Part shown: positions 24,901-35,862 of the stretch, one piece after another
Layout: each line of letters opens with the position of its first letter
How positions within the stretch are numbered: position 1 is the first letter of the stretch
Source of the DNA: Lotus japonicus
Lineage: Eukaryota; Streptophyta; Magnoliopsida; Fabales; Fabaceae
DNA: 64,000 nt
Assembly (NCBI RefSeq): GCF_012489685.1
Contig: NC_080041.1
Location: 37,809,780 to 37,873,779, forward strand
Direction: 5' to 3'
The notes under the pieces: model-generated
The model's database searches: none
What the model was told of the DNA's origin: nothing
What the model saw: only the letters and a program-made list of their open reading frames with translations
Program-made: the position numbers and the translations under genes

Positions 24901-25561
24901 AACGGAAAAATGATTTTTTTGCGATTCCGATTTTTCCTGCGCGTTCCTCTGCGCATTCTAAGATAGGTTCTGGCGACAGAATTCCAGAACTCAAAATAGG
25001 ATTCTTGGAATTAAACCAGAAGATCCAAGATCGGCATAAGTCGGTGTAAGTCGGTTTATCCCGAAAAACTACTTTTGCAGTGATCGTCGGATGAGAATAC
25101 TTCCTTCTGAAGAAAGATTAGAATTGACGAGAGAAATAGGAGAACGCGGGTGGAATCTTCTTTTGCAGCTCCGAATAGAAAAAACCTTCATCGTCTGTCG
25201 ATCTTAGGTTTCTCGAACTATCAGGGATTCCGTTTCGGCAAACTTCCGAGAATTGGAATTTGACGTTCGTACTTTCCAGGATTTCGCATCGAAATGATTT
25301 GTTTAAGGACGGAAAAGAGAAGTTCTAACATTTCTCTGAGGATTCTTGGAATTAGTTTCCATCGTGTCCTAAAGCGTAAATTAACTATTCACTAATACCT
25401 TTGACCTAGGATTAAGCGTATGTTAGTCGTGCTATAACTCTTTCGGTTTTTCGATAAATTCTTGGACTTTTCTTGAACCTTTTTCCTTCCCAAATTTATC
25501 TTAATCAAATAACTCTTTTATTTTATTCACTTATCCAAAGCGTTAAAACTTGGGCCTTACA
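21984..25561 (-). repeat. 5' LTR of element B
   Basis: A copy of 6122-9700 at a constant offset of 15,862 until a one-base T deletion near 25072. The few differences lie at about 25070-25475. The target duplication AATGT follows at 25562-25566. Confidence 0.9.
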
Positions 25562-28080
25562 AATGTACTTGGAAACTTATAGTTCCCCGACTTATCCTCT
25601 AGATAGCCAAACAACAAACTGCTCATCGACCGAAAAGTATCAACGTACTCAGAAAATTATTAGTTTCCCCAAAACATGGATTCGACGACACTTCTCATTT
25701 TCCAAAACTAACATCCAAGCCCTAAGTTTTCATCTGACATTGTTATCATTATTTAAAGGGTTCAGAGGTTGTTTAGTGTATTATGAATTTTCCTTGTAAA
25801 ATAGTTTCCATTTAGGTTTATCTCTAATCTTATAAGTTTAAAAGATCTCATCATCCCAAGTAACTCCCAGAGAAGGTCTCGATCCACTAAAATAATAAGG
25901 GTCCGAACCTCAGCTCGTCCCATCAAACGTTTTCCCAAATTCTCATCTTGAGTATGGCATAACTACCCGTTTCCCCACACTCTGACGTTCCACAAATATT
26001 CGTATAATTGCACAGTATAATCAATATAATCCAGCAAATCATGTGCACAAGCATTCACATAGCCTATGATTATCCATTTAGCAAGTACAGCATATGAATC
26101 AATCAATGGAAAATCAAAGCGATAAATAAATCCCAATCATCAATGTCGGCCGAAGCCTCAGAAAACGGAGACACACGTCTCAATTAGTTCACTCGGCCGA
26201 AGCCTCCAGAAAAACATTTCCCAGTCAATCACAATCAAGTGCATAAACAATAAATCAAATCAAATTGGTCGACGCCTAAAACATTAGCTAGCAAGGTAAG
26301 TTGCCATCACCTCTAGTTCCTCCATAATCATAGTGTAAGTCACACTCACAAGCTTGCTCAGTCAAGTCCAAGGTTTCCACAAACGAACCTTAGAGCAAAC
26401 AAAGCAAAAATCAATCAAAATAAGTCGGTACAGTCAAAACAATACTAACTAACGTTAGACAAAGCTCAAGAAGCTTCAGAGTACAACATTTAGGCACAAA
26501 TGGAAGGGCTTTCCCCGAATGGATGAGTTTTGACTCGATTCAAGTTTTGTACAAAAACACTTTATTCGCTAAAACGTCCATAACTCGAGCTACAGAACTC
26601 AGAATGACACGAAACCAAAGCCAAAATTTCGACAACGGAGAGAGCTATGCTATAAATCAGGTCATACAGACCCAAAAATTATTTTTGGACACGGTACCAT
26701 ACCAAATAAGTTTCGGCCACTATCAAAATAGGGTTTCTCGAACTTTTTCTTCGATCTAATTTAATTCCTAGGTACTCTTAGACGATATCTAGGCCAGAGA
26801 AACTCTCTGAAAAATTATCGGGTCGAAAACTAACACAGGGGTATTTTGGTCAGTGTATTTAGCCCGAAAACTCAGTCAGAATTTTGAAAAATAAATTTGA
26901 TGAGCGTGTTCCTACTGACATTTATAACAACTAATCCTACTAACGCTAAGCTCAGTCAGGAGTTTTTGATTCAAAAAGCGAAGCTTTTACCCAAAAATGG
27001 GTTTTTCCAGAAAATTGCATCTCTGCGACGATTCGGCGAGATTCAGGAGAAAACAACCGGATATTCATACTCTTGGGCATGTAGGCAATAAGTTTAGACA
27101 CTGAAATCAAGTTATTTGAACACTTTTACAAAAAACTCGAAACTTTGAGCACAGAAAGACATAGAGAAAAGCGACAGAATTTACGATCAGAGGTAAGGAA
27201 AAGCATCAGTACCTCGAGGCCTACGTATAGCAACTGTTAGTGCGACGATCAGGCAAGAAACGGCGAAAATCTTCCTCTCCCTCCTTCCTCTTGAGCTCGC
27301 GGCCTTCAATGGGGTTATGGGTTTGGATTTTTGATTTCTCACCTATTTATAGGTGAGGGAAAATGCGGGAAAATGAAAATTTCGCGATTCCGATTTTTCT
27401 TGTACATTCCTCTGTGAATTATAAGAGAGAATCCGGCGACAGAATTTCAGAACTCGAAACAGGGTTCTTGGAATTTAAGCAAACGATTCACTAACGGTGT
27501 TAATCGATTTAACCCTAAAAGTTACTTTTTGCAGTTGATGTCAGATGAGAAAACTTCCTTCTGAAGAAAGATTAGAAACATCGAAAGAAATCGGTACGCA
27601 CGTGTGAAATCTTCGTTTGAAGCTTCGAATAGAAAAAGTCATCATCGAGAGTTTATTTTAAGGTTCTTAATCTATCAGAGATTCAGTTTCGGCAAACTTC
27701 CGAGAATTGGAATCGGACGTTCGTACAACATTCCAGGGTTTCGTGTCGAAACACATGTCATGGAAATGAATAAGAGAAATTCTTATATTTCTCTGAAGAT
27801 TTTTGGAATTAGTTCCTATAGTGCTTTAAGAGTAAATTAATCATTTACTATTAATCATTTACTAACGCTCTTGCCCTATGCGTAAGCGAATAAGACTCGC
27901 GCTATAACTTTTTTCGACTTTAATACTATCCTTAGCCTTTTCCTGAACTTTGTCCTTCATAAATTCATTCTATTCGATAAACACTTGTTCAGGTTTTTCC
28001 TTCACGATATATCGAACCTAATCGTGAATAGGAATTTCATTAATTTATTCTAAGCTTAAAAACTTAGGTCTCTCAGAGCC

Positions 28081-28181
28081 GAAGACTGTGCAACCTAGAG
28101 TACAGGCAATACAATTTGGAGCATGAGAGGACAGAGCAACGCGAAGAATGTAGGAAAATGAGGAGAGATCCTTCCTTTTGA
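28081..28181 (+). CDS. Small unidentified helical protein, 3' part
   Basis: The codon begun at 4688 is completed by the first two bases here when one GAGCC copy is counted. The frame then runs 32 further codons to TGA at 28179-28181. The residues are rich in arginine and glutamate, as in a coiled-coil end. This half only makes sense as the continuation of the ORF at 4400. Confidence 0.5.
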
Positions 28182-29212
28182 ATGTATAAAGTCAAATATT
28201 TGAATAAAAGTTTTGTTTCCCGAATTGTTTTGACGTGCATCATTATGAATCATATGAGCAAACAAATAAACGAGTTTGTAAATCGTCACGACACAAACAG
28301 ATAAATGAAGGAATAAATGAATAATTAAATGAGTGAAGGATAGTTAAGAGGGCGAGGAGGGCGGCCCGCTACTTATCTTCACCTTTCGTTGATCGCCACT
28401 TGGCACGTGCTTTCAGTGCTAGTCTCCCAGTTTTGCTTGAGTAATTTTCGAGAGTGTGCTACGTATAACTAGGACTTTCGCTCGGTATTTTACCAAGCCT
28501 TTTGTTTGCACCAATATTTCCCGTAAGAGCAGATGCGGACCCTCCAGCCTTATTAGGTGGGGACTTACAGTTGCTCGGGGCCCAATGGCCATATGAGTTT
28601 ACCCGAGACTTTTGGCTTAGTTAAAAAATGCTTCCCGCGTTTCAAGAAGACTCGACTTGCCCAAATTTCGGGGAGGTTCTTTGGATAAGGAGCTTTATTC
28701 GCGCACGCCGCCAACGGGTGGCGACGGGAAGCTCATCTGCACACGTCGCCTGCAGGGGCTACGGTCAGCACCGGACTTTTCAGAGCGATCCCCAGACATC
28801 AAGGTCGTGTTGGGATCGCCACCTTCAGGGAATTTTTCTCACCAGGCTTCCGTCTCAGTTCGATAGTTAGGAGTATTGCTAAGAATATCCTTTTGTATTT
28901 GATTTGTTTAAATTTTTACATCGAGGGATGCCTCGTTAAAAAACTCCCGTGTCGGAGAAAAAGAGTGCATCTTTATTTTTAGTCCAGGCTTCCTAGTTGC
29001 TTCCTTGGTCAGAGTATTACACCCAGTATTCCATCCTCGTCGCCCTGCTTGACTTTCTTGTCGTAAGAAGGAATCCATTGTTGCTCATCCTCCCACTCAG
29101 TGTGCCGGGCTGACTTCATTGGTCTCTTACTCCCATCCACTAGCTGTTCGCATTTCCTCTTATCCCGACGACTCTGCCACTGTTTATCCTTTTCTCCAGC
29201 CTTCCCAGAGAG
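28182..29212. other. Non-coding interior of element E
   Basis: I see no recognisable gene. It includes a phrase CCTCGTTAAAAAACTCCCG near 28932-28950. On the minus strand this is where RT should begin after the linker at 29213, but no RT motif is found. Confidence 0.45.
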
Positions 29213-29598
29213 CTAGTCTAATATTGGTAGCCCCCTGGAAGTGGTTCCTCCTTGCTCCCCACTAAAGAGGTCGGCGTTGTCCCTTACCAGCTTACTTAGG
29301 CTTCGTTCTTGTTCAATGGTCAGCCTGAGCTCGATCGCCAATATACCTCTACTGGTAGCGTTCATGTCCCAGCTCTCGTCGTACCACTCACTGTCTACTT
29401 GAGTAGAGGATACACTCTTCCCCACCCTTCGGGGTTCTTCGCCCCGTTCTTTCTCTTTCTTCACCCCGTTCACCTTCTCGCCGTCCTGCTTTCTTTGTTC
29501 ACCTGAGATGCTCTGGCTTTGTGCCGCTGGATGCCCTTGCTCTCCTTCAGCCACCCGAATCTCATGACACCTGTGTCCGCTGCCAGCTCCCCTTCTAC
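29213..29598 (-). pseudogene. Protease-to-RT linker of element E, cut before RT
   Basis: On the minus strand a charged linker leads to AIELRLTIEQERSLSKLVRD followed by NADLF. This matches the stretch just before RT in Tat-type pol. The expected AWS-type continuation and RT palm are missing; unrelated sequence follows. It is the continuation, across solo LTR F, of the protease at 33117-33641. Confidence 0.6.
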
Positions 29599-30319
29599 TG
29601 TAAGACCCCGAATTAAATAATTAGATTATTTATTTACTTTCGTCGTGTTGATTTATTAAGTAATTATATTTTATTGTTTTATGTTATTTTCACGACTCGA
29701 ATCCTATTACGAGTCATGAAAACTATTTATATAATAATTAAGTTCAAATTATGTTTAAGGTTGACACTGTAGTCAGCTTAAGTAATAGCACGAGCCATAT
29801 TCGCACCCGACTACGGTCGAGAGTGTCCGAAAAAGGCTATATCCGCTCCTAGAGCACTGTTTAAGAGAATTTCAGAATTGAAGGGAGAATAAGAACCTCT
29901 AGATATTTTTCCCATGACTAGTGTTTCGATACGAAACCCTGGACTGTACGCTTGTTAGATTTTGCTTCCCGGAAGTCCGTCGAAGCTAGACTTTAACTTC
30001 TCGAGGACTTTAATTAAGACCCTGAATGAAGAGTTTTTCTATTCGGAGCTTCTAACGAAGTTTCCATCCGCGTTGTCACAATTCTTTCAGCAATTGCGAC
30101 ATTTCTTCAGCAGGAAGTTTCTCCATCCGACGTCGACTGCAAAAAGTAGTTTTTCGGCGTAAATCGACTCACACCGTCTTTGAGACGTTTTCCTCAATTA
30201 AATGAACCTTGATTTGAGTTTCGACATTCTGTCGCCAAATACTCAATTTTTATCAGCAGATGAAAGTACCAAAACGACCGGAACCGCGAAATCTCAATTT
30301 TTCGGATTTTCCCCTCTCC

Positions 30320-30327
30320 TATAAAAA
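30320..30327 (+). promoter_or_regulatory. TATA box of solo LTR F
   Basis: CTCCTATAAAAAGGG sits in a C-rich context typical of gypsy LTR promoters. It is followed at 30361-30400 by an AGAGAGAAAGAGAGAG-like leader start. Confidence 0.5.
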
Positions 30328-31777
30328 GGGAAAAAAATGATAAAATATCTCATTTTCTCCCAAAGTGGCCGAGAGCTCCAAGAGAGAAAGAGAGAGTGAG
30401 ATTTTTCTTCAATCCTTGCCTGATCGTCCTGATTTCGAAAGCTACGCGTAGGCACAGAGGTAAGGATGCATAATCCTACTTCTATTTCTGCTATCTGTCG
30501 GCTTATTCTATCTATTTCTGTGCTCAAAGTTTTGAGCTTTTTTGTAAAAATGTATGATTACCTCGATTTTTCTTTCCAACTATCTTCTACTGCAACCCAA
30601 CATGCTATAATCTCTGTCGGATCCTTCGGCTTTTCACCGAGTCGTCGTAGATCTGAAAAACTGACTAAAAACCCATTTTCTTCACATGTTCTTACTTTAT
30701 TATCAAAAAGTCACAACCAAGCTTAGTACCCTTGAGATTAAGTGCTATAAACGTCGTTGTGAACAACCCCATCAATTTTGTTTTTCAGAATTTCAACTTT
30801 GAGTTTTTGGTCATTAATTCTGGACCAAAATACCCCTAAGTCGTATTTTCAGTCGTTAAATATTTCTGAGAGTTTCCCTGGCCTAGATATCACCTACGAA
30901 TACCTAGGAATTACATTAGATCAAAGAAAAAGTTCAGAAATCCTATTTTCTAAAGTCGCCGAAACTTTTGTGAGCTGTACCGTGTCCAAAAATAATTTTT
31001 GGGTTAGTATGGCCTGAGCCATAGCGTAGCCCTTTCCGTTGTCGAAATTTTGGCTGTGGTTTCGTGTCATTCCGAGTTCTGTAGCTCGAGTTATGCGCGT
31101 TTTAGCGAACGAAGTCTCCGTTGTCCGTTCGTGCCTAAATGTCGAACTCTAGAGCTTTGAAAGCTTCTTTTCGGGTTTTGATAGTGTTATTAGTTGTATT
31201 GTTTCTTAGCGACTAAGCAATGATACTTTGCTTAAGGTTTGGAACGAGTTGAGCTGAGGAAAGAGACTTTGGAGCAATTAGTGAGGTTTCACAACTGAGG
31301 AGGACGCCCGGGGAACTTGCTGAGTTCGGGAGCTTTATTTTGGGATTGGACTGGGATGTTGAGCTTGAAATGAGAAATTGGCTAAGGTAAGGGTAACTCA
31401 GTTTTAGCGCGTCTTTGAGTTTTGCCTGCTTTTATTGCACTGCATGCGTTTGAGATGAAGCTGTTTAAACTTGATTGGCAATTGATTAAAATGTTGGTAT
31501 GCGTGCAATGTTGTATGCTTGCTTATGTTGACCGTTTCTGAGACTGGTGCCAAATGTTTTCAGGAGGCTTCGACCGAGTGAACTTATTGAGACGTGTGTC
31601 TCCGTTTTCTGAGAAGCTTCGACCGTTTACTGGTTTCTGTCATTAGTGCTTTCTAATGGATAAGATGTGGTTATTGTTGATGCTTGACTTGATTATTAGA
31701 CTTGGAATTGTTGATTGAGTGATTACTGAGGTTGAGGATTGTTGTTGACTAACTTGACATTTAGGGCTTGAACTTGA

Positions 31778-32013
31778 AGTGGCAATGTGGTGATGATTGT
31801 CCCACGTGATTGTCCCGTCTTTCAAGGCGTTATAAAGTGGCGATGTGATGGGTATTGTCCCACGTGATCGTCCCATCTTTCGAGATGTCCTAAAGTGGCA
31901 ATGTGGTGGTGATTGTCCCACGTGATTGTCCCGTCCATATTGGCGTTAAGTGGCGGTGTGGTGGTGATTGTCCCACGTGATCGTCCCGTCTTGCGAGACG
32001 TTGCTGATCGATC
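31778..32013 (+). repeat. Tandem repeat of about 58 bp in solo LTR F, first block
   Basis: Four degenerate units each contain GATTGTCCCACGTGAT and then GTCCCGTCTTTC-type sequence. Each unit carries the G-box core CACGTG. Such arrays can bind bZIP or bHLH factors; that role here is inference. Confidence 0.75.
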
Positions 32014-32159
32014 CATATTGGTAGAAGCATATAACCGCATTATAGGACACTAACATTTAATTATGTTATTATCTGCTTTAATTATATATCGTTGATTATG
32101 TTTATATCTGCTTTAATTCTATGTTGTTAGCTTAATTTATCGGAATGTTTTGGAGCTTT

Positions 32160-32335
32160 TGAAGTGACGATGTGGTGGATATTGTCCCACGTGATCGTCC
32201 CGTCTTTCGAGACGTTATCAAGTGGTAGTGGAGTAGATACTTTCACATGACTATCCCGTCTTTCGAGGCGTTACTTAGTGGCAGTGGAGTGAATGTTTTC
32301 ACATGACCATCCCGTCTTGCGAGACGTTATTGTTT
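32160..32335 (+). repeat. Tandem repeat in solo LTR F, second block
   Basis: Three more units of the same family: the first keeps TTGTCCCACGTGATCGTCCC, the next two carry TTTCACATGACTATCCCGTC-like variants in which CACGTG has become CACATG. About 150 bp of AT-rich sequence separates this block from the first. Confidence 0.7.
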
Positions 32336-33116
32336 GATTGATATTGTTGAGGATTATTGATATCTTATTTATTGTTATATTGTTGGCATGATGATATCTG
32401 ATTTGATTTACATTGTGGGTTTTGTTGATATATGAGTTGATTTGTAATATTGGTTTTGTTGAAATTTGATCTACATCTATACTGTTAAGTTATTGATTCA
32501 CGAGTTAGTTTATGTTGCTAAGTTCTGTTAATGTCTGTTTTAAAACCATATCGTTTAATTCTGTTAAATATATGATTTGATTTCATGATCGATAGGATGA
32601 GTTGTCATCTAATTTGAGTTAAATTGATAGTGTATTTACCATGCTAAGTAATCAAATTTGAATAGCATGATTTTCCCTTTTATACGTGGTAATTGCATGG
32701 AGTTAACCTTTTCTGTTTGTTACTTGTTGTTTGGGCGCTTAACGCTATTAGGCGATGGAGAATCTTCGATGGAGCTTGACCTTCGTACGAGTCGGAGAGG
32801 AGAACTTGAAGAAGTGTGGAAGACTTGAAGAATAAAGTCGGGTGTAGAGTTAGAGCCTTGGGTTAGAGAGCTTACCCATATTGGTTTAAGCTTGCATAAA
32901 TATTTTAGGAATTTATATTTGGGGTTTCGGGTACTCGCCTTGTTCAAGGCTTGATGTAAATCCCTTTGTAGTTGGGAGTATGCATGACATGTTTTGGAAA
33001 TACATTTGAAAAGAAAAAAATATACTCGTGTTTATACATTCTTTTGGAAAAATATTGCATATTTACTTTAATAGGTTACTAAAGTGACACCCAAAATTCG
33101 GGGCGTTACATCTGCC

Positions 33117-33641
33117 ATACAAGTCAAGGCAATGGTCGCGGCATTTCCTCTCCCCTTTTTGGTCTATTACTATCCTCCCTATCCTTCCGCAGGGCCGCGG
33201 GTACTTTACCGAAAGGTGGGTCGTGGATACAACTGCATGGAGGCGATTTAAAGTGTTTCGCCCTATGATGACGTTATAAACTGCCACGACTTGGAGGACC
33301 AAATATCTTATCTTCAAAAGATCGGCGTCCTCGCCCACTCCAAAAACTGTGTCCAATTCCACATAGCCGCGTACCTGAACTTGCTTCCCCGAGAATCCTA
33401 CCAAATTTCCTATGTATGGCCTTAAATCCCCGTCCCTCAGTCCCAACTGCTCGAATGTGTTCCCGTAGATTATATCGGCCGAGCTACCTTGGTCCAATAG
33501 CACCCTCTGCACATTGAAACCTCTGATTCTCACCATTACCACCAAGGGGTCAGGTGTATGGGTCTTGATTCCCTCAAAATTTGCAGACGATACTACTATG
33601 TTTGGATGTTCGCTCCCAAACCGAGCTTGACAACCTTGCAT
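33117..33641 (-). pseudogene. Aspartic protease of element E
   Basis: It cleaves the gag-pol polyprotein. On the minus strand the frame includes VVMVRIRGFNVQRVLLDQGS with the DQGSSAD active-site region, then YNVIIGRNTLNRLHAVVSTT and HLSVKYP. This is the protease pattern of Tat/Ogre elements. It lies in a different frame from gag, so a frameshift near 33650-33670 separates them. The frame runs into solo LTR F, which ends it artificially. Confidence 0.75.
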
Positions 33642-33670
33642 CGGTGTTGTTACCCCTGCCTGTCTTCGCC

Positions 33671-34918
33671 CTACTGTTGATACGCCATCGCCATCCTCGC
33701 AACCCCAGCAATGATCACGTTAGCTGTTTCCACCATTCCTTCGCCCTCGCCGCTCTCAGCTTCCTCAGCCTCTTTCCTCTTCGCCGCCCATGGCTGTCTT
33801 GCCTTGATTAGGTGTCTGATTTGACCCTTAAGCGTAAAACAGTCGGCGGTGTCATGGCCTTCCAAGTTGTGGTACTCACACCATTTGGGCTGATTCTTCG
33901 CCTCACATCCTGGGTCCATTCTGCACTCGCCTTCCCTGTTCATGTCCTCAATTCTTGCTTTCAAGAGTAATTTTGTCAATTCCTTACCTGAGCGCCCCTT
34001 TAGCCTCGTTTGCTGGTTCGCCTCAGCTGTTCTCCGAGAGCGCCGACTGAGTTGCCCGTCCTTGCTTTTCTTAACAGATCCATCAGCTTTTTTAACCTTT
34101 TGCACGCGACTTGCTTCCTCATCCTATATTTGTTTCCTCCCCAGCGCCACGTTTGCCGCCCTCTCTTGTTTCCTTTTGTGTGCTTCAATTTCTTCTTCTA
34201 GGATGTAGTCATGCGCTCGGGCGCGAACTTCCGTCATTGAGCTTGCAAGCTCCCTACTTAGTTCGCGGCTAAACTTTCCCCGGAATAAACCGCCTTTGAA
34301 AGCGCACACGCACATGCGTGGCTCCAGTTCCTCAAACCTCGCAGATGCAGCACTGTATCGTTTCATATATTGTTCCAAGGCTTCACGCTCCCACTGCCGC
34401 ATATCAAACAGATCCTGGATCGTTCTTGTAGAGAAATGGCCAAGGAATTTAGATGAGAAGTCGTGGAACTTGGCTAGGGATCCTTGAGGCAAAGCCATAA
34501 ACCAATCCATAGCTACTCCTCGGAATGTGGATGGAAACACTCTACACTTTACCGCGTCGGAAACCGCGCTCATCGCCATCTTTGCATTGAAATGAAGCAA
34601 ATGATCCTTCGGATCCGTTTTCCCGCCGAACGCCTCCAACGCGAGGTTTGTTATACCTTCTTGCACAGTCACCTCTCGTACTGCTGTCGGGAAAGACCTG
34701 ACCTCAGCAGCGGCCTCAGCTTCCTCTTCTACTTGATTCCACTACCGAAGGTGATAGTACCTCAACTGCTCCTGCAGACATTCATTTTGCAACCGTAAGT
34801 CACCACTAACAGCACAACGTGCTTCTGTACGGCGATGTCTATCCAACCTCGCGGTGCGCGGGGAAGAAATGTAACTTCGCTCTGGTTCCCTGCCACGTCG
34901 TCGGCGAGATGGCTCCAT
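33671..34918 (-). pseudogene. Gag of element E (Tat type)
   Basis: An ATG at 34918 begins an arginine-rich N-terminus. The frame then passes a TAG at 34742-34744 into the capsid (GGKTDPKDHLLHFNAKMAMS, WFMALPQGSLAKFHDFSSKF, ALEQYMKRYSAASARFEE) and another stop at 34124. It continues through a basic stretch to a zinc-knuckle-like segment (WCEYHNLEGHDTADC, 33850-33890). All parts share one frame. The capsid matches that of element G (40301-40804), so both belong to one family. Three in-frame stops make it non-functional. Confidence 0.8.
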
Positions 34919-35126
34919 CAGGCTCTGTTGACGAATCAAGAATTCAACCACAAGCCTCTGAATCGCACAAATTTTCACAGAAACTTGAACTTCCTGAAAT
35001 CAAATTACGAATCGCGCGGGAACCAAATCACGATCCACCAAGAAAAACTGGAGAGAAATCGCACAGAGAAACGAGCTTCACTCAACCGAATCACAATCCA
35101 CGTAGTCCGGGAATCGAAATCTACCG

Positions 35127-35144
35127 ATACCACAGACGGCGCCA
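35127..35144 (-). other. Primer-binding site of element E
   Basis: On the minus strand TGGCGCCGTCTGTGG starts two bases inside the 5' LTR. The first seven bases match the end of tRNA-Asp as in Athila, but the rest differs. The same site occurs in element G at 39754-39771. Confidence 0.7.
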
Positions 35145-35146
35145 AA

Positions 35147-35462
35147 TGTTCTATCATGAGAACATTGAATGGGGTAGAGTACCCAAAGTGTGAGGAAAAC
35201 GGTATGAAAGTTTTAGTGAGAGAAACTCTAACTGCTAGAGAGAGAATAACTGAATTTCAATGTGAATATTTCTCAAATGAGTTAAGAGTCCTTTACAATT
35301 GGTATTCCCCTCCTATTTATAGAGGCAGAGTTGGGCTTTCGCGCCTTTAATCTATCTAAATGGGTCAGTTGGGCCTCGGGGAGAGAGGCCCAAGTCCTTG
35401 GCGCGCTCCCTGTATGAGGTTAGTGCTCCTGAGCGAGGGACTCTGGGGTCTCGCCCAGTCCA
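35147..35462 (-). repeat. 5' LTR of element E
   Basis: The pair of 840-1157, bounded by TG and CA, with AGATT immediately outside at 35463-35467. A TATA-like sequence (complement of CCTATTTATAG, 35310-35320) is present. Confidence 0.85.
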
Positions 35463-35467
35463 AGATT

Positions 35468-35860
35468 CCATAAAAAATTATAAATAATAATATCTTTTGT
35501 TTCCATTCATGTCAACTTTGAATTTTTAATGATGATTATTTTTTCCTTTTTTAATTTGTAACGGTTAATTAACTCAAAAAGTAACATTTATGGAAAAACT
35601 TTGAATGTCAACTTTGAATTTAACCGTTTCCACTTGAAAACATGCTGGAATTTTATTGATTTATTAATTAATTAATTTATTGATTTGTTGACTCATTAAA
35701 TTCGACCGATGAAAATTGAATAATGTGGACCAATCAGACGATGTCATTGGGAAATTCAATAGCAACAACCAATAGAATCAAAACATGTGGATATTAAGTT
35801 ACAATGTGACCCACTTTGGTGGATGAGCTTTATATATTATTAAGATTAAGATTAAAAACA
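35468..35860. other. AT-rich DNA with first copy of a dispersed direct repeat
   Basis: No gene. The part from about 35690 to 35850 (GGACCAATCAGACG, CCCACTTTGGTGGATG, TTATATATTATTAAG) is repeated in diverged form at 36710-36886 in the same direction. This may be the ends of two related non-autonomous elements. Confidence 0.55.
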
Positions 35861-35862
35861 TA

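Larger units (their letters stand above)
6122..25561 (-). mobile_element. Element B: Tekay/Del-like Ty3/gypsy element with 3.58-kb LTRs, containing D
   Basis: The LTRs 6122-9700 and 21984-25561 are near identical, and AATGT flanks the element at 6117-6121 and 25562-25566. On the minus strand: a tRNA-iMet-type primer-binding site (complement of GCTCTGATACCA at 21969-21980), a gag remnant with four zinc knuckles, a long unrecognisable stretch, an RNase H remnant, integrase with a C-terminal chromodomain-like segment, a polypurine tract and the 3' LTR. Capsid, working protease and RT are missing, so B could not have moved without help unless the losses came after insertion. Element D sits in its unrecognised middle. 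Only about 5 substitutions and one indel separate the LTRs, so the insertion is recent. Confidence 0.9.
4689..28075 (-). mobile_element. Element C: solo LTR (about 3.9 kb) of a Tekay-like family, split by element B
   Basis: The left part is 4689-6121 and the right part 25567-28075. The outer ends are TGTAACACCCCG and TCTCA, flanked by GAGCC at 4684-4688 and 28076-28080. Across its length it resembles the 3.58-kb LTR of B, including the GGAAACTTATAG and CGAAGCCTCAG passages. There is no internal region, primer-binding site or polypurine tract, so it is a solo LTR, the usual product of recombination between two LTRs. Element B inserted inside it (TSD AATGT). It is longer than B's LTR mainly because of a 36-bp minisatellite at 5655-6062. 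The orientation is inferred from its similarity to B. Confidence 0.85.
29599..33110 (+). mobile_element. Element F: solo LTR (3.5 kb), Ty3/gypsy
   Basis: The ends are TGTAAGACCCCGAATTAAAT and TTCGGGGCGTTACA. The flanks are TCTAC (29594-29598) and TCTGC (33111-33115), a 5-bp duplication with one difference. There is no internal region. The 3' part (from about 32625) matches the LTR ends of element H at 41506 and 46076, including GGGCGCTTAACGCTATTAGG, so F is a long relative of H's LTR. A TATA box at 30320-30327 (TATAAAAA) supports plus orientation. It splits the protease region of E. Confidence 0.82.
840..35462 (-). mobile_element. Element E: Tat-type Ty3/gypsy LTR retrotransposon, pol-less, carrying nested insertions
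   Basis: Two LTRs of about 317 bp (840-1157 and 35147-35462) lie in the same orientation. They are flanked by the 5-bp duplication AGATT at 835-839 and 35463-35467, so they are the two ends of a single insertion. Read on the minus strand the order is 5' LTR, primer-binding site (35127-35144), gag (34918-33671), aspartic protease (33641-33117), a linker that normally precedes RT (29598-29213), uncharacterised DNA, an antisense ORF (plus strand, 2084-3965) and the 3' LTR. Solo LTRs C and F, and everything inside C, are later insertions. Without them E is about 7.7 kb. No RT, RNase H or integrase of E remains. No polypurine tract is visible next to the 3' LTR at 1158. The LTRs differ at about 12 of 316 positions by eye, the oldest divergence in the nest. 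Confidence 0.85.

Noticed and set aside
31778..32335. CRISPR-like array
   Set aside because: The units are contiguous degenerate tandem repeats without unique spacers, inside a plant solo LTR.
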